A DNA stretch of 64,000 nt from NCBI GenBank assembly GCA_002295635.1, contig DBHK01000020.1, positions 1 through 64,000 on the forward strand, written 5' to 3'. Below, in pieces: positions 45,296-54,143 of this stretch. The translations under genes and the position numbers were made by a program. This DNA comes from UBA830 sp002295635 (lineage in GTDB: Bacteria > Pseudomonadota > Alphaproteobacteria > MPNO01 > UBA830). Numbering within the stretch: the stretch's first letter is position 1; every line of letters starts with the position of its first letter. The notes under the pieces were generated by a model, which worked only from the letters and a program-made list of their open reading frames with translations, was not told where the DNA came from and made no database searches.

Positions 45296-46345
45296 ATGCT
45301 GGTTTTAGAGAACGTTTGGCTTCGTTATGGCAAAAATGCCGTTGTGCAGGATGCTTCCTTTGAGGTCCGGGAGGGGGAAATGGTGTGCCTTCTTGGGCCA
45401 TCGGGCTGCGGGAAAACGTCGACCCTTCGGCTTATCGCCGGGCTTGATAGGCCTAACAGCGGTAAAGTCAGCATAAAAGGCAAAACGGTTTCTTCTAAGC
45501 AAAAGGTCGTTCCGCCCCACAAGCGCGATATTGGGTTTTTGTTTCAGGACTTTGCACTATTTCCTCACCTGACGGTTTCTCAGAATATTGCCTACGGATT
45601 GGTGTCGAGTGACCGGCGCGAGACCGGAGTTCGGGTTGACGAACTGCTACGTCGGACTCGGCTCTCCGAGCATGCTGACAAATACCCACACATGTTGTCG
45701 GGGGGCGAGCAACAGCGGGTGGCTCTTGCGCGGGCTCTAGCACCCCGCCCGAAATTATTGTTGCTGGACGAACCGTTTTCTGGACTTGACACGATGCTAC
45801 GGGAGCAGATGAGAGAAGAGACTGTCGGCACCCTCAAAGAACTCGGCGTTACTTCAATTATGGTTACCCACGACCCTGAGGAGGCGCTGACTGAGGCTGA
45901 CCGGATCGTGCTTATGAATAAGGGCCAGATTGTTCAGATCGGAGAGCCGAGGGAACTGTATAAATTTCCCTCCAGCGTCTTTGCCGCCCAGTTTTTTGGG
46001 CGGATCAGTCAAATTAATGGCGTCGTCGACGGTGGAAACATAAAAACCGATCTAGGCGTCTTTCCAAACCCTGAACTCTCTGATGGTATAGAGGTTCAAG
46101 TTCTCCTTCGCCCAGAGGCGGTTAGGGTATCGCCGGTTCAACAAGATTCTAATTTTGCAAGTGAGTTACTTGTGTGCGGTATCCAATATACGGGGAATTC
46201 AAGCCTTATCCGGTTGGGGATAGGTGAATGGCCGCAGCCGCACTCACATATAGAGGTACGGCATCCCGAGGCGGTGTCTTATGATCTTGGCGATAAGATC
46301 TGGATCGAGGTTGATCCTGATCAGGCATTTGTTTTTCCGAAATAA
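45296..46345 (+). CDS. fbpC: Ferric iron ABC transporter ATP-binding protein, FbpC-type
   Basis: A 349-residue ATPase of the iron(III)/spermidine group. Motifs are Walker A GPSGCGKTSTLRLIAG, Q-loop FLFQDFALFPHLTV, signature LSGGEQQRVALARALAP, Walker B LLLLDEPFSGLD and switch MVTHDPEEAL. A C-terminal TOBE-like regulatory domain starts around residue 240 (VQVLLRPEAVRVSP). It is divergent from the DUF4856-like/fbpAB operon, completing the importer. The upstream region has TGATGATGATTGCGA, which shares a half-site with the box at 45.0 kb, so common metal control is possible. Confidence 0.9.
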   Translation: MLVLENVWLRYGKNAVVQDASFEVREGEMVCLLGPSGCGKTSTLRLIAGLDRPNSGKVSIKGKTVSSKQKVVPPHKRDIGFLFQDFALFPHLTVSQNIAYGLVSSDRRETGVRVDELLRRTRLSEHADKYPHMLSGGEQQRVALARALAPRPKLLLLDEPFSGLDTMLREQMREETVGTLKELGVTSIMVTHDPEEALTEADRIVLMNKGQIVQIGEPRELYKFPSSVFAAQFFGRISQINGVVDGGNIKTDLGVFPNPELSDGIEVQVLLRPEAVRVSPVQQDSNFASELLVCGIQYTGNSSLIRLGIGEWPQPHSHIEVRHPEAVSYDLGDKIWIEVDPDQAFVFPK

Positions 46346-46491
46346 CTTCCGAATCCTGGCGCTAAGCCCTTTGCTAACCATGTTTCTGAGGATTTTTCTG
46401 CTTTCCGCTCACCGAGTATCCATCGCCAATTATCGACGGCCGTAACGTCCAAGAATTGTTTATAAAATTTTTGTATTTATACAATAAATTT

Positions 46492-46510
46492 TGTAATGAT
46501 AATCATTCTC
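46492..46510 (+). promoter_or_regulatory. Fur box upstream of the PadR-like gene
   Basis: TGTAATGATAATCATTCTC matches the classical 19-bp Fur consensus GATAATGATAATCATTATC at 16 of 19 positions. It lies about 80 bases before the start of the PadR-like gene and just after an AT-rich promoter-like stretch (TTGTATTTATACAA). Iron-dependent repression of the downstream gene is the natural reading. Confidence 0.75.
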
Positions 46511-46588
46511 ATTTAAACTGAGGCGATGAAGGTGATTGCAATTGACGTATGGAAGCGTGCAGGTAATTGATTCCAAAAGGAAAAATGG

Positions 46589-47209
46589 ATGACCAATTCT
46601 AGTAAATTAAGACAGCTGACGGACATCGCTGTTTTACCTAAACGGGAGGGAACACCTGCATGCCATCTAGACGCCGACGCCGCCTTAGAACTCGCGCTGT
46701 ACGGCGCTACAACGTGTCGCATGACTTCTTTAGCGTGTCTTATTAATACGATTTGGTGTCTGACGGGAGGCGGATGGCGGCCCCCGAAGGAAGTAATCGC
46801 CGATGGTTTGCGCAAAGCATCGGCCAAAGGAACCATCCTCGCAACGGAGAGTTGGGTTAGCTCTATTCCATTTTACTATACGCTTACACCAAAGGGCGCG
46901 AAGGTATTCCGAGATCTCATGAACCGCCCACTGCCGGACTGGGATGATCCGATTTCTCGATCAGCTGCCACGATAAAGTTTGGCCTGCTGGACGTGACAG
47001 ATGAAGAAGATATGCCCGCCGTGATCAGCGATTTAAAAAGGTTCTACTTGGACGTTAAGCAGGGATTGTTGGAGCGTCGCGATGGTCTGGTGCCGGACAG
47101 GCCATTCCTGAGAGCAGCTATGGCTGATCGACTCGCCTGGGTCGATCAACGGCTACATACGCTTGAAGTTTCCGCGCGGTGCGAAACCTGTCAGCGCGTC
47201 GTGCATTGA
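46589..47209 (+). CDS. PadR-like winged-helix regulator (tentative)
   Basis: A 206-residue protein preceded by AAAAGGA and ATG. The middle, FYYTLTPKGAKVFRDLM (residues 95-111), matches the wing and following helix of PadR-type winged-helix proteins (Y-x-L-T-x-x-G). The C-terminal helices (FGLLDVTDEEDMPAVISDLK and MADRLAWVDQRLHTLE) resemble the PadR dimerisation domain. The N-terminal part with four cysteines (PACHL, TTCRM, ACLIN, WCL) is less typical. A near-perfect Fur box upstream suggests iron control. Function and targets are unknown; the PadR assignment rests on motif reading only. Convergent with pckA. Confidence 0.55.
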   Translation: MTNSSKLRQLTDIAVLPKREGTPACHLDADAALELALYGATTCRMTSLACLINTIWCLTGGGWRPPKEVIADGLRKASAKGTILATESWVSSIPFYYTLTPKGAKVFRDLMNRPLPDWDDPISRSAATIKFGLLDVTDEEDMPAVISDLKRFYLDVKQGLLERRDGLVPDRPFLRAAMADRLAWVDQRLHTLEVSARCETCQRVVH

Positions 47210-47267
47210 GTGCTCACTGAGAGCTGTATCAACGAGACGCCCACCTTCTCTTATTTTGTTCACAGAG

Positions 47268-48872
47268 TTACTCGGCAGCGTGGATGCCGGCGGCCTTAAC
47301 TTCCTCAGTGACCTCATCCTCAAATTGTTCGAAGTTACTTTCAAAGCGTTGGGCCAGGTCACGTGCGGTGTCTTCGTAACTGCCCTTGTCCACCCAAGTT
47401 TCTTTCGGATTGAGAACTTCTTTTGGAACGCCCGGAACGTTCTCAGGGATCAGTAGACCGAAATTGGGATCCGGCGTAACCCCGACCTTCGCAAGTTTGC
47501 CCTCAACCGCCGCCCGAACCATGGTTCGGGTATGCGCAATCTTCATGCGTTCACCAGTGCCGTAGCCGCCCCCACTCCAACCCGTATTGACCAGCCAGCA
47601 CTTGGCACCACTTTTTGCAATTCGTTCGCCAAGAAGTTTTGCATATACGGTTGGGTGCCTTGGGAGGAAGGGTGCTCCGAAGCAGGTTGAGAAAGTAGCC
47701 TGTGGGGTATCGACGCCACGTTCCGTTCCGGCAAGTCTCGCCGTATAGCCGGACAGGAAGTGGTACATTGCCTGGTCTGCAGTAAGCTGACTGATTGGCG
47801 GAAGAACTCCGAACGCATCCGCTGTGAGCATTACAATATTCTCTGGCTGTCCTCCAATACCAGTATCACTTGTGCCTGGTATGTAATGGAGCGGATAGGA
47901 GGAACGGGTATTTTCGGTAAGAGAGTCGTCGTCGAAGTTCGGGAACTTGGTGAACGGATCGAGCGTTACGTTCTCAAGTACGGTGCCAAATCGCAAGGAA
48001 GCGGCGTAGATTTCGGGCTCAGCCTCCTGCGATAAATTGATCGCCTTCGCGTAGCATCCGCCCTCGAAATTAAAAACGCCATTATCCGACCAACCATGCT
48101 CATCGTCGCCGATCAGGGTCCGCGTGGGGTCGGACGAAAGGGTTGTTTTTCCGGTTCCGGATAGCCCAAAGAAAATGGCGGTATCACCCTTTTCTCCGAT
48201 ATTGGCGGAGCAGTGCATCGGCAAAACATTCTGGCCCGGTAGTAGATAGTTGAGAACCGAGAAGATCGTCTTCTTGATCTCTCCTGTATAATGGGAGCCT
48301 CCAACTAGGATAAGCCTTTCGGCGAAATTTAACATCACAAACACTTCCGACCCAGTCCCATCAATCGCCGGTATCGATTGAAGATTCGGAGCATGTAGCA
48401 CAGTAAAATCTGGCTCAAAATCGACCTGCTCTTCTTCTAAGGGATTGATGAACATGTTCTGGGCGAAAAGGCTGTGCCACGCCTGTTCAGTTACGACACG
48501 AACCTTGATTCGGTAATCAGGGTCGGCGCCCGCATAACAATCCTGAACGAAAACTTCCTTATGCTGCATATAGGCCAGCATTCGATTTCGCATGGTGTTG
48601 AAGTACTCAGGCGAGATTTTATTATTAACCGGGCCCCACCAGATGTTATCGGTATTCTCTGGCTCATCGACTATGTATTTATCTTTTGGTGATCGCCCTG
48701 TGTACTCACCTGTGGTGACGACCAGCCCACCGCCGGCAGCCAGCTCACTCTCACCGCGGCGAAGCGATTGTTCGTAGAGTGCCGGTATCGACAGATTCCA
48801 ATGGGCACAAACAAGGTTTTCTAAGCCGTGGTTTTCAAGCCCGAATGAGCTCGGACGTCCGTTATGCTCCAC
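47268..48872 (-). CDS. pckA: Phosphoenolpyruvate carboxykinase (ATP)
   Basis: A 534-residue gluconeogenic enzyme making PEP from oxaloacetate and ATP. Kinase-1a loop GLSGTGKTTLSSDPTR, metal and substrate region LIGDDEHGWSDNGVFNFEGG, and YTGRSPKDKYIVDEP near the N terminus are all canonical. The GTG start is supported by a perfect AGGAGGT. In many alphaproteobacteria pckA lies directly beside chvI in divergent orientation; here a HugZ-like gene is between them. Confidence 0.97.
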   Translation of the reverse strand: MEHNGRPSSFGLENHGLENLVCAHWNLSIPALYEQSLRRGESELAAGGGLVVTTGEYTGRSPKDKYIVDEPENTDNIWWGPVNNKISPEYFNTMRNRMLAYMQHKEVFVQDCYAGADPDYRIKVRVVTEQAWHSLFAQNMFINPLEEEQVDFEPDFTVLHAPNLQSIPAIDGTGSEVFVMLNFAERLILVGGSHYTGEIKKTIFSVLNYLLPGQNVLPMHCSANIGEKGDTAIFFGLSGTGKTTLSSDPTRTLIGDDEHGWSDNGVFNFEGGCYAKAINLSQEAEPEIYAASLRFGTVLENVTLDPFTKFPNFDDDSLTENTRSSYPLHYIPGTSDTGIGGQPENIVMLTADAFGVLPPISQLTADQAMYHFLSGYTARLAGTERGVDTPQATFSTCFGAPFLPRHPTVYAKLLGERIAKSGAKCWLVNTGWSGGGYGTGERMKIAHTRTMVRAAVEGKLAKVGVTPDPNFGLLIPENVPGVPKEVLNPKETWVDKGSYEDTARDLAQRFESNFEQFEDEVTEEVKAAGIHAAE

Positions 48873-49029
48873 GTTTACCTCCTGAGCGTAACAGGCAATT
48901 TTTCACTGGATTACTCCGCGTTACTGCTCAGACTGAGCTTGCCTTGTTATTCGTATTTCTGAAACCTCCGCAACATACTCTTGGCGAGGCGGGAGTCAAA
49001 CGCGAATGAGTCGATTTAGGGTGTCTTTT

Positions 49030-49773
49030 TTAAACTTTTTCTGAAGCTCGCGCTGTCTTAACCAATCTGATGAGCGCAACACGAACATCTTCTGCATTGG
49101 CAGCAGGTTTATCAAAGTTGACCCGGGCGACCTCGCCGCCGTCACGAAGATCGCACCCCTCTGGATCTACACCAGTCATTTTCCATTTCCCGGGCTCCAG
49201 CCCTAGTAAAGAAGTTGCATAGAGTGAGACCGCTTCCGCGTGGTCCTCATTCATATGGGTGACAATGTCAGCCTCGGCTGCTGCGATGCCCTCGAAGCCG
49301 GCGGTGTCAAAAAGCAGTTTCTCGGCACCGATCCAATGTATGATACCGAAACCAGCTACAATATGTGCCCTCGCGATAGTCATTCTGTATAAATTAAAAT
49401 CCTTGAAACCCACGAACATCTCACTTTCAGGATGGCGAGATACATAGCGCGCCTTTAGGTTCGGTTCGTCTGTCTTTACGACCTTGCCAAGGACCGTAAT
49501 CCGCGAACCTGTGAGTGGGTTGTCAAGGCCAACGGTCCCGTTTAGCAAAAGCGAGGCTCGGTTGTCGCGAGCAAGATTCATAGTGTGTTCAGCAAGATCC
49601 GATAAAAGTAGCAATGGGGCTGCCATGTGGTCGCAGGCCGTCATAACTAGTGATCCGTATGGCCATCCTCCATCCACCAGCGCGGTAGACAGCACCGCCT
49701 GATCGCAGGCCCGTAGCAACTGGCGTGAAAGGGTTTCTATCGGTATCTGTCCCGGAATTTTCATGTCGCTCAT
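49030..49773 (-). CDS. HugZ-like heme utilisation protein, split-barrel plus DUF2470
   Basis: About 247 residues in two parts. The N-terminal pyridoxamine-5'-phosphate-oxidase-like split barrel (AVLSTALVDGGWPYGSLV, SRHPESEMFVGFKDFNLYRM) is joined to a C-terminal DUF2470 domain with IVTHMNEDHAEAVSLYA and GVDPEGCDLR. This is the HugZ/HutZ architecture, whose members bind or degrade heme to release iron. Some relatives with this layout have no proven heme activity. It is expressed away from chvI, and its location a few kilobases from fbp genes fits an iron role. The start MSDMKIPGQIP is preferred to one 15 bases upstream. Confidence 0.8.
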   Translation of the reverse strand: MSDMKIPGQIPIETLSRQLLRACDQAVLSTALVDGGWPYGSLVMTACDHMAAPLLLLSDLAEHTMNLARDNRASLLLNGTVGLDNPLTGSRITVLGKVVKTDEPNLKARYVSRHPESEMFVGFKDFNLYRMTIARAHIVAGFGIIHWIGAEKLLFDTAGFEGIAAAEADIVTHMNEDHAEAVSLYATSLLGLEPGKWKMTGVDPEGCDLRDGGEVARVNFDKPAANAEDVRVALIRLVKTARASEKV

Positions 49774-50233
49774 GGTTGGTTCTTGCACTGAAGATAATCG
49801 TTCAACTTCGCTTAGAATTGGCTAAACCATGCCCTATTTTTGCCCTAATTAGGGAGTAAAAAAACACTCTACAGCAGCCGAAAAATAAAAAGGCATTTTG
49901 CGCCGTATGCATATTATTTGTCCTCAGATAGCCGTAGGTCAAAGTGAAGACGAATTTAACCATTCGCTTTGCGGTAGTAACGGTGGTGATCGGAAAGGAA
50001 ATAACTGTCGATTTGCTTTATCCTCGGGAACCCCTACACAGCATAATTGATAGCGATGAATGTGGATGGCCAAATTGTTGCCTGTGCGAACTGACAAGAA
50101 TAGTGTCGACAATGTTGCTGCGTCTATCTTCAGATTCTAGATGAGCCTTCCGGGTCCTTTCAATTCAGACGACGGGCATTGGGTGCCCAGCCTAAAAATT
50201 ACTTCGCAGTGAATCCAAGCCTGAGGTGTTAGT
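49774..50233. other. Intergenic region between hugZ-like gene and chvI
   Basis: These 460 bases lie between divergent genes and must contain both promoters. A perfect 12-bp palindrome CCCTAATTAGGG is at 49843-49854, about 70 bases upstream of the hugZ-like start, and could be an operator. No Fur-type box, hairpin terminator or coding frame with family similarity was found. A 66-codon plus-strand frame at 49944 looks like chance. Confidence 0.4.
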
Positions 50234-50980
50234 ATGACAATCGTGACAGATACGCTTTCTAAAATTGATAGTGGGGTTGGCGCCACGACAATCGCGCTAG
50301 TGGATGATGATCGTAACATCCTTACCTCGGTCTCGATGACGCTCGAGGCCGAGGGTTTTGAGGTCCGAACCTATGTCGACGGGGAATCCGCCCTTCGGGG
50401 TCTATCGTCCCGGCAGGTGGATCTTGCGATTCTCGATATCAAGATGCCTCGGATGGATGGCATGGAACTACTAATCAGGCTTCGTCGTCAGTCAAAGATG
50501 CCGATAATATTCCTAACGTCAAAAGATGACGAGGTTGATGAGATTCTTGGTCTTAGGATGGGGGCGGACGACTACATAAAAAAGCCTTTTTCTCAGCGGT
50601 TATTGATCGAACGTATTCTCACATTGCTGCGTCGCCATAAAAGCCGAAACCAAGAAGACGAGGCCGCGGACTCCGAGCCGCCAATCATCCGAGGCGATTT
50701 GCGGCTCGACCTAAACCGTTTCAGTTGTATGTGGAAAAATGCCCCTGTTGATTTTACGGTGACGGAGTTTCTGATTCTACGGGCACTTGCGCAGAATCCT
50801 GGACATGTTAAATCGCGCGATCAACTTATGGACGCTGCCTACGGCGAATCGATCTATGTCGATGACCGAACTATCGACAGCCATATTAAACGACTACGCA
50901 AAAAGTTCCGCGCTGTGGATCCAGATTTTGGCGAGATAGAAACTATGTACGGGATAGGATATCGATATAGGGAAGGTTAA
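50234..50980 (+). CDS. chvI: Two-component response regulator ChvI
   Basis: A 248-residue OmpR-family regulator. The receiver domain has IALVDDDRNILTSVS (acid pocket), the phosphorylation Asp in LAILDIKMPRMDGMELL, and LTSKDDE and DYIKKPFS with the switch Thr/Ser and Lys. The C-terminal winged helix ends RTIDSHIKRLRKKFRAVDPD. Identity as ChvI follows from gene order with the ChvG kinase, rapZ, ahcY and pckA. In this class the pair controls envelope, acid-stress and host-interaction genes. GAGGTG precedes the ATG. Confidence 0.93.
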   Translation: MTIVTDTLSKIDSGVGATTIALVDDDRNILTSVSMTLEAEGFEVRTYVDGESALRGLSSRQVDLAILDIKMPRMDGMELLIRLRRQSKMPIIFLTSKDDEVDEILGLRMGADDYIKKPFSQRLLIERILTLLRRHKSRNQEDEAADSEPPIIRGDLRLDLNRFSCMWKNAPVDFTVTEFLILRALAQNPGHVKSRDQLMDAAYGESIYVDDRTIDSHIKRLRKKFRAVDPDFGEIETMYGIGYRYREG

Positions 50981-51016
50981 TGGAGGAGCGGTTTCGCGCC
51001 GTTATAATTGTAGAAT

Positions 51017-52648
51017 ATGACTTTCCGGCTGTTCTCGCCGCTTACCCGGCGAATCCTCACCGTAAACGTTTTACCACTCGCGATCCTTGCGATAGGGGTT
51101 CTGTATCTCGACGAATATCGTGATGGCCTGATCGAGGCAGATTTGGCAGCCTTGGAAACACAGGCTGAAATTTTTGCAGGCGCCTTAGGTGAGGGGGCGA
51201 TCGGGGGCGAGGGAGCGATCGGTACTCGGTTGGACGGTTCGCAATCAATTCTTCCTGGTGTTGCGCGGCGTATGTTACGGCGGCTCGCCGCGCCGACCCG
51301 CACCCGCGTTCGTGCCTTGGTATTTGGTGTTGACGGAGTCGAGATCGCGGATAGCCGGTTTTTGTCCGGGCCGGGGGGTGCGGTACAAGTCGAGCTCCTG
51401 CCTATGCCCGGTGAAACGACTGGTACCGGGTCAATCCTTAACCGGGTTTACAACACATTCCTTAAGTTCCTCCCCGAACGGCGTAAGGAGCCACCGTTTC
51501 CAGATTCGGTACCACTAGACGTTGCGCGACTCCCCGTTCTATCGGCGGCGTTGGCCGGAAAGTCTGGGACAGACCGATGGTCGGTCCAGAATGGTGGGGT
51601 CAAGCTGGGTGCTGCTGTGCCGGTGCAGAGGTTCAAGCGGGTTTTGGGTGCCGTACTCTTGACTGCCAATTCGGAGGAAATCGATGCTGCTGTGCGTGAT
51701 TTTCGTCTCGATATCCTAAAAGTATTCGGCATCGTGTTGGGGGTAACTGTACTCCTGTCACTCTATCTCGCCGGAGCGATCGCTCGTCCGGTGCGACGCC
51801 TCGCGGCTGCTGCAGATACGGTTCGTCGCGGGCATGGAGAAGCCGACACAATACCCGATTTCACCCGGCGCCGAGATGAAATCGGAGATCTATCTGAAGC
51901 CCTACGGGATATGACAGAGGCGCTTTGGCAGAGGATTGAGGCCAATGAAAGTTTCGCCGCAGACGTAGCGCACGAGATCAAGAACCCTCTTACATCTCTG
52001 CGCAGCGCGGTGGAAACTGTTTCTCGTGTCAACGATTCAGAGAAGCAGGCTGCCTTGATGGATATTATCCAAGACGATGTAAAACGCCTCGATCGCCTAA
52101 TCAGTGATATCTCCGACGCTTCACGCCTTGATGCGGAACTAGCACGAGGTCAAATGGAGATCGTCGATCTCGGTGAATTGCTTCCAGCACTTGTACAGGT
52201 GCACACGACTGCGGCAAATGATCTCGCTGGTGAGGCTCCTCGCGCTGATATCCTATTTAGCGGCGGGAACTCCGAATATAAGGTTCGAGGAATAGAAGGG
52301 CGGTTGGTACAAGTGGTTCAGAACTTAATAAGTAATGCGCGGTCATTCACCCCGCGAGGCGATAAGATCGTCGTGGAACTAAAACGTTACCGGCAGGATG
52401 TTATTGTGACAGTACAAGATCAAGGTCCGGGTGTCCCACTGGATAGTCTTGATTCAATCTTCGAACGGTTCTATTCGGAGCGGCCGAAGGAGGAGACTTT
52501 CGGTATGCATTCTGGTTTGGGGCTGAGTATTTCACGCCAGATCGTCGAGGCACATGGTGGAGTGATATATGCTGAAAACGTCCGAGGTGCGGGGGAGAGT
52601 TTACTCGGTGCTAGGTTCGTAGTACGGCTACCCGCCGCAATTACGTGA
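51017..52648 (+). CDS. chvG: Sensor histidine kinase ChvG
   Basis: A 543-residue membrane kinase partner of ChvI. Helix 1 (ILTVNVLPLAILAIGVLYL) is at the N terminus, a periplasmic sensor region spans about residues 35-235, and helix 2 (VFGIVLGVTVLLSLYLAGA) leads into HAMP. The HisKA box is SFAADVAHEIKNPLTSLRSA, with the phosphorylated His, and the HATPase has VVQNLISNARSF, DQGPGVPL and HSGLGLSISRQIVEAHGG. In alphaproteobacteria hprK normally follows; here only 241 non-coding-looking bases separate it from rapZ. Confidence 0.93.
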   Translation: MTFRLFSPLTRRILTVNVLPLAILAIGVLYLDEYRDGLIEADLAALETQAEIFAGALGEGAIGGEGAIGTRLDGSQSILPGVARRMLRRLAAPTRTRVRALVFGVDGVEIADSRFLSGPGGAVQVELLPMPGETTGTGSILNRVYNTFLKFLPERRKEPPFPDSVPLDVARLPVLSAALAGKSGTDRWSVQNGGVKLGAAVPVQRFKRVLGAVLLTANSEEIDAAVRDFRLDILKVFGIVLGVTVLLSLYLAGAIARPVRRLAAAADTVRRGHGEADTIPDFTRRRDEIGDLSEALRDMTEALWQRIEANESFAADVAHEIKNPLTSLRSAVETVSRVNDSEKQAALMDIIQDDVKRLDRLISDISDASRLDAELARGQMEIVDLGELLPALVQVHTTAANDLAGEAPRADILFSGGNSEYKVRGIEGRLVQVVQNLISNARSFTPRGDKIVVELKRYRQDVIVTVQDQGPGVPLDSLDSIFERFYSERPKEETFGMHSGLGLSISRQIVEAHGGVIYAENVRGAGESLLGARFVVRLPAAIT

Positions 52649-52889
52649 CCCGTAATTTGATCCATGTGCCCAAGGCCGTATTCTAGTGGTTGCCATATTC
52701 CGTTTTGTACGAGTATTTAAGGATTGGGACCAGGCAACAGGATATTTCGCAATTGAGGCTAACATTGATTGCAAAGGTGCGTGTAGCCGTTTATGCGTCA
52801 TCGGCCCGATCCACCTCGGAAGCACGCGTGTTGAAGGACTACGGCAAGGACTGATTATATCTCGGGCAACTAAGGGTTAAAACAACGGT

Positions 52890-53798
52890 ATGACCTTAAT
52901 CAGTGGGGCTCAGGAACAAATTAATCGCGATCCCGGTGAGGAGTCACCGGTAGTTATCGTGACCGGCATGTCTGGTGCTGGACGATCCACCGCCTTGAAG
53001 GCGCTTGAAGATCTCGGGTATGAAGCCGTTGACAATTTACCCCTCTCGTTACTGTCTAACCTACTATCCCCCGGAAGTGGCGGGGGCCGCCCGCTTGCTA
53101 TTGGCGTGGATGCGCGTACCCGGGATTTTGGTGCGGAACCGTTTATCGAAGAACTTGACGCACTGATTACGCGAGATGACTTAAGAGTCCGGTTACTGTT
53201 TTTAGACTGTGCCCCGGAAGTACTTCAGCGGAGATTTTCAGAAACTCGTCGCCGACATCCCGTAACGCCAGACCGTCGCGTCACTGATGGAATCCGAGGA
53301 GAGCGTCACCTTCTTTCCCCATTGCGCGATCGTGCAGACGAGGTGATTGAGACAACAGACATGGAGACTGGCGATCTAAAACGCCTACTTGATTCTAATT
53401 ACGCTTTGGAAGCTGCGCCCGGCCTTGCTATTTTTATAACTTCTTTCGCATATCGACGCGGACTGCCGCATGAAGCTGATCTTGTATTCGATGTCAGATT
53501 TCTGAAGAACCCGCACTACGAGGATGGTCTTCGCGCGCTATCCGGCCAGGACGCGCCGGTTGGGGAATTCATTGAAGGAGATCCCGATTTCGGATCCTAT
53601 TTCGGTAATCTGACCCGTCTGTTAGAACCGCTTTTGCCTCGGTTTAGTTCTGAGGGAAAGAGCTATCTGACAATTGCTGTGGGCTGTACGGGTGGCAAAC
53701 ACCGGTCGGTTTATGTTGCCGAAAAACTCAAAGACTGGCTGAATCGTATCAGTGAGCGGGTAATGATCAGCCACCGCGACCTATCCGGTCACAAATAG
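52890..53798 (+). CDS. rapZ: RNase adapter / nucleotide-binding protein RapZ
   Basis: A 302-residue P-loop protein of the RapZ (YvcJ/YhbJ) family. N-terminal domain: Walker A VTGMSGAGRSTALKALEDLG, then EAVDNLPLSLL and a Walker-B-like LLFLDCAPEVL. C-terminal domain: DLVFDVRFLKNPHYEDGLR and TIAVGCTGGKHRSVYVAEKL, both diagnostic. In E. coli RapZ senses glucosamine-6-phosphate and targets the GlmZ small RNA. Its role in alphaproteobacteria is less clear; it usually sits between hprK and the EIIA-Man-type and HPr genes, which are missing from both sides here. Confidence 0.95.
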   Translation: MTLISGAQEQINRDPGEESPVVIVTGMSGAGRSTALKALEDLGYEAVDNLPLSLLSNLLSPGSGGGRPLAIGVDARTRDFGAEPFIEELDALITRDDLRVRLLFLDCAPEVLQRRFSETRRRHPVTPDRRVTDGIRGERHLLSPLRDRADEVIETTDMETGDLKRLLDSNYALEAAPGLAIFITSFAYRRGLPHEADLVFDVRFLKNPHYEDGLRALSGQDAPVGEFIEGDPDFGSYFGNLTRLLEPLLPRFSSEGKSYLTIAVGCTGGKHRSVYVAEKLKDWLNRISERVMISHRDLSGHK

Positions 53799-54143
53799 GT
53801 GGCTTCGGTGGAGATAGAAATTAGATCCTAGAGTAGGCGGTGCCTCGAGCGGCTTGGGCATTTCGGTACCTACACCAAGCGGGTAGATGCGATGCGGCAC
53901 AATGAGTTTTAGAGGAAATTTTGTGTTTTCTCTTATCGCCCTAGATTTCCTACTTCTCGGTATCTTCTGGTCTGTGGGTCTTGGCATGGCAGATTCTAAA
54001 TTGTGTAATTATCCATTGTTGATTTTTTGACTTTTACCCTGCTATACGCATCTAAATCCAAAGTTTCGCACATCGCCCGATGGTGGAAATAACATTGGAT
54101 TTAAACGCCTTGATTCTCGAATAATAAACATTGGAGCCTGTAG
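53799..54143 (+). other. Gene-free region between rapZ and ahcY
   Basis: In related alphaproteobacteria this place holds PTS genes (EIIA of the mannose type and HPr). No frame in these 345 bases shows the HPr phospho-His region or an EIIA motif. No S-adenosylhomocysteine riboswitch consensus (CCGAGGAGCGCUGC-like) was found ahead of ahcY. The ahcY ribosome site is TTGGAG, 8 bases before the ATG. Confidence 0.5.

Noticed and set aside
52686..52880. A 64-codon plus-strand frame between chvG and rapZ, considered as an hprK remnant
   Set aside because: It has no Walker A or HPr kinase signature and no similarity that I can recognise in any frame.
54000..54143. A possible S-adenosylhomocysteine riboswitch ahead of ahcY
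   Set aside because: The conserved core sequence and pseudoknot partners of that riboswitch were not found.
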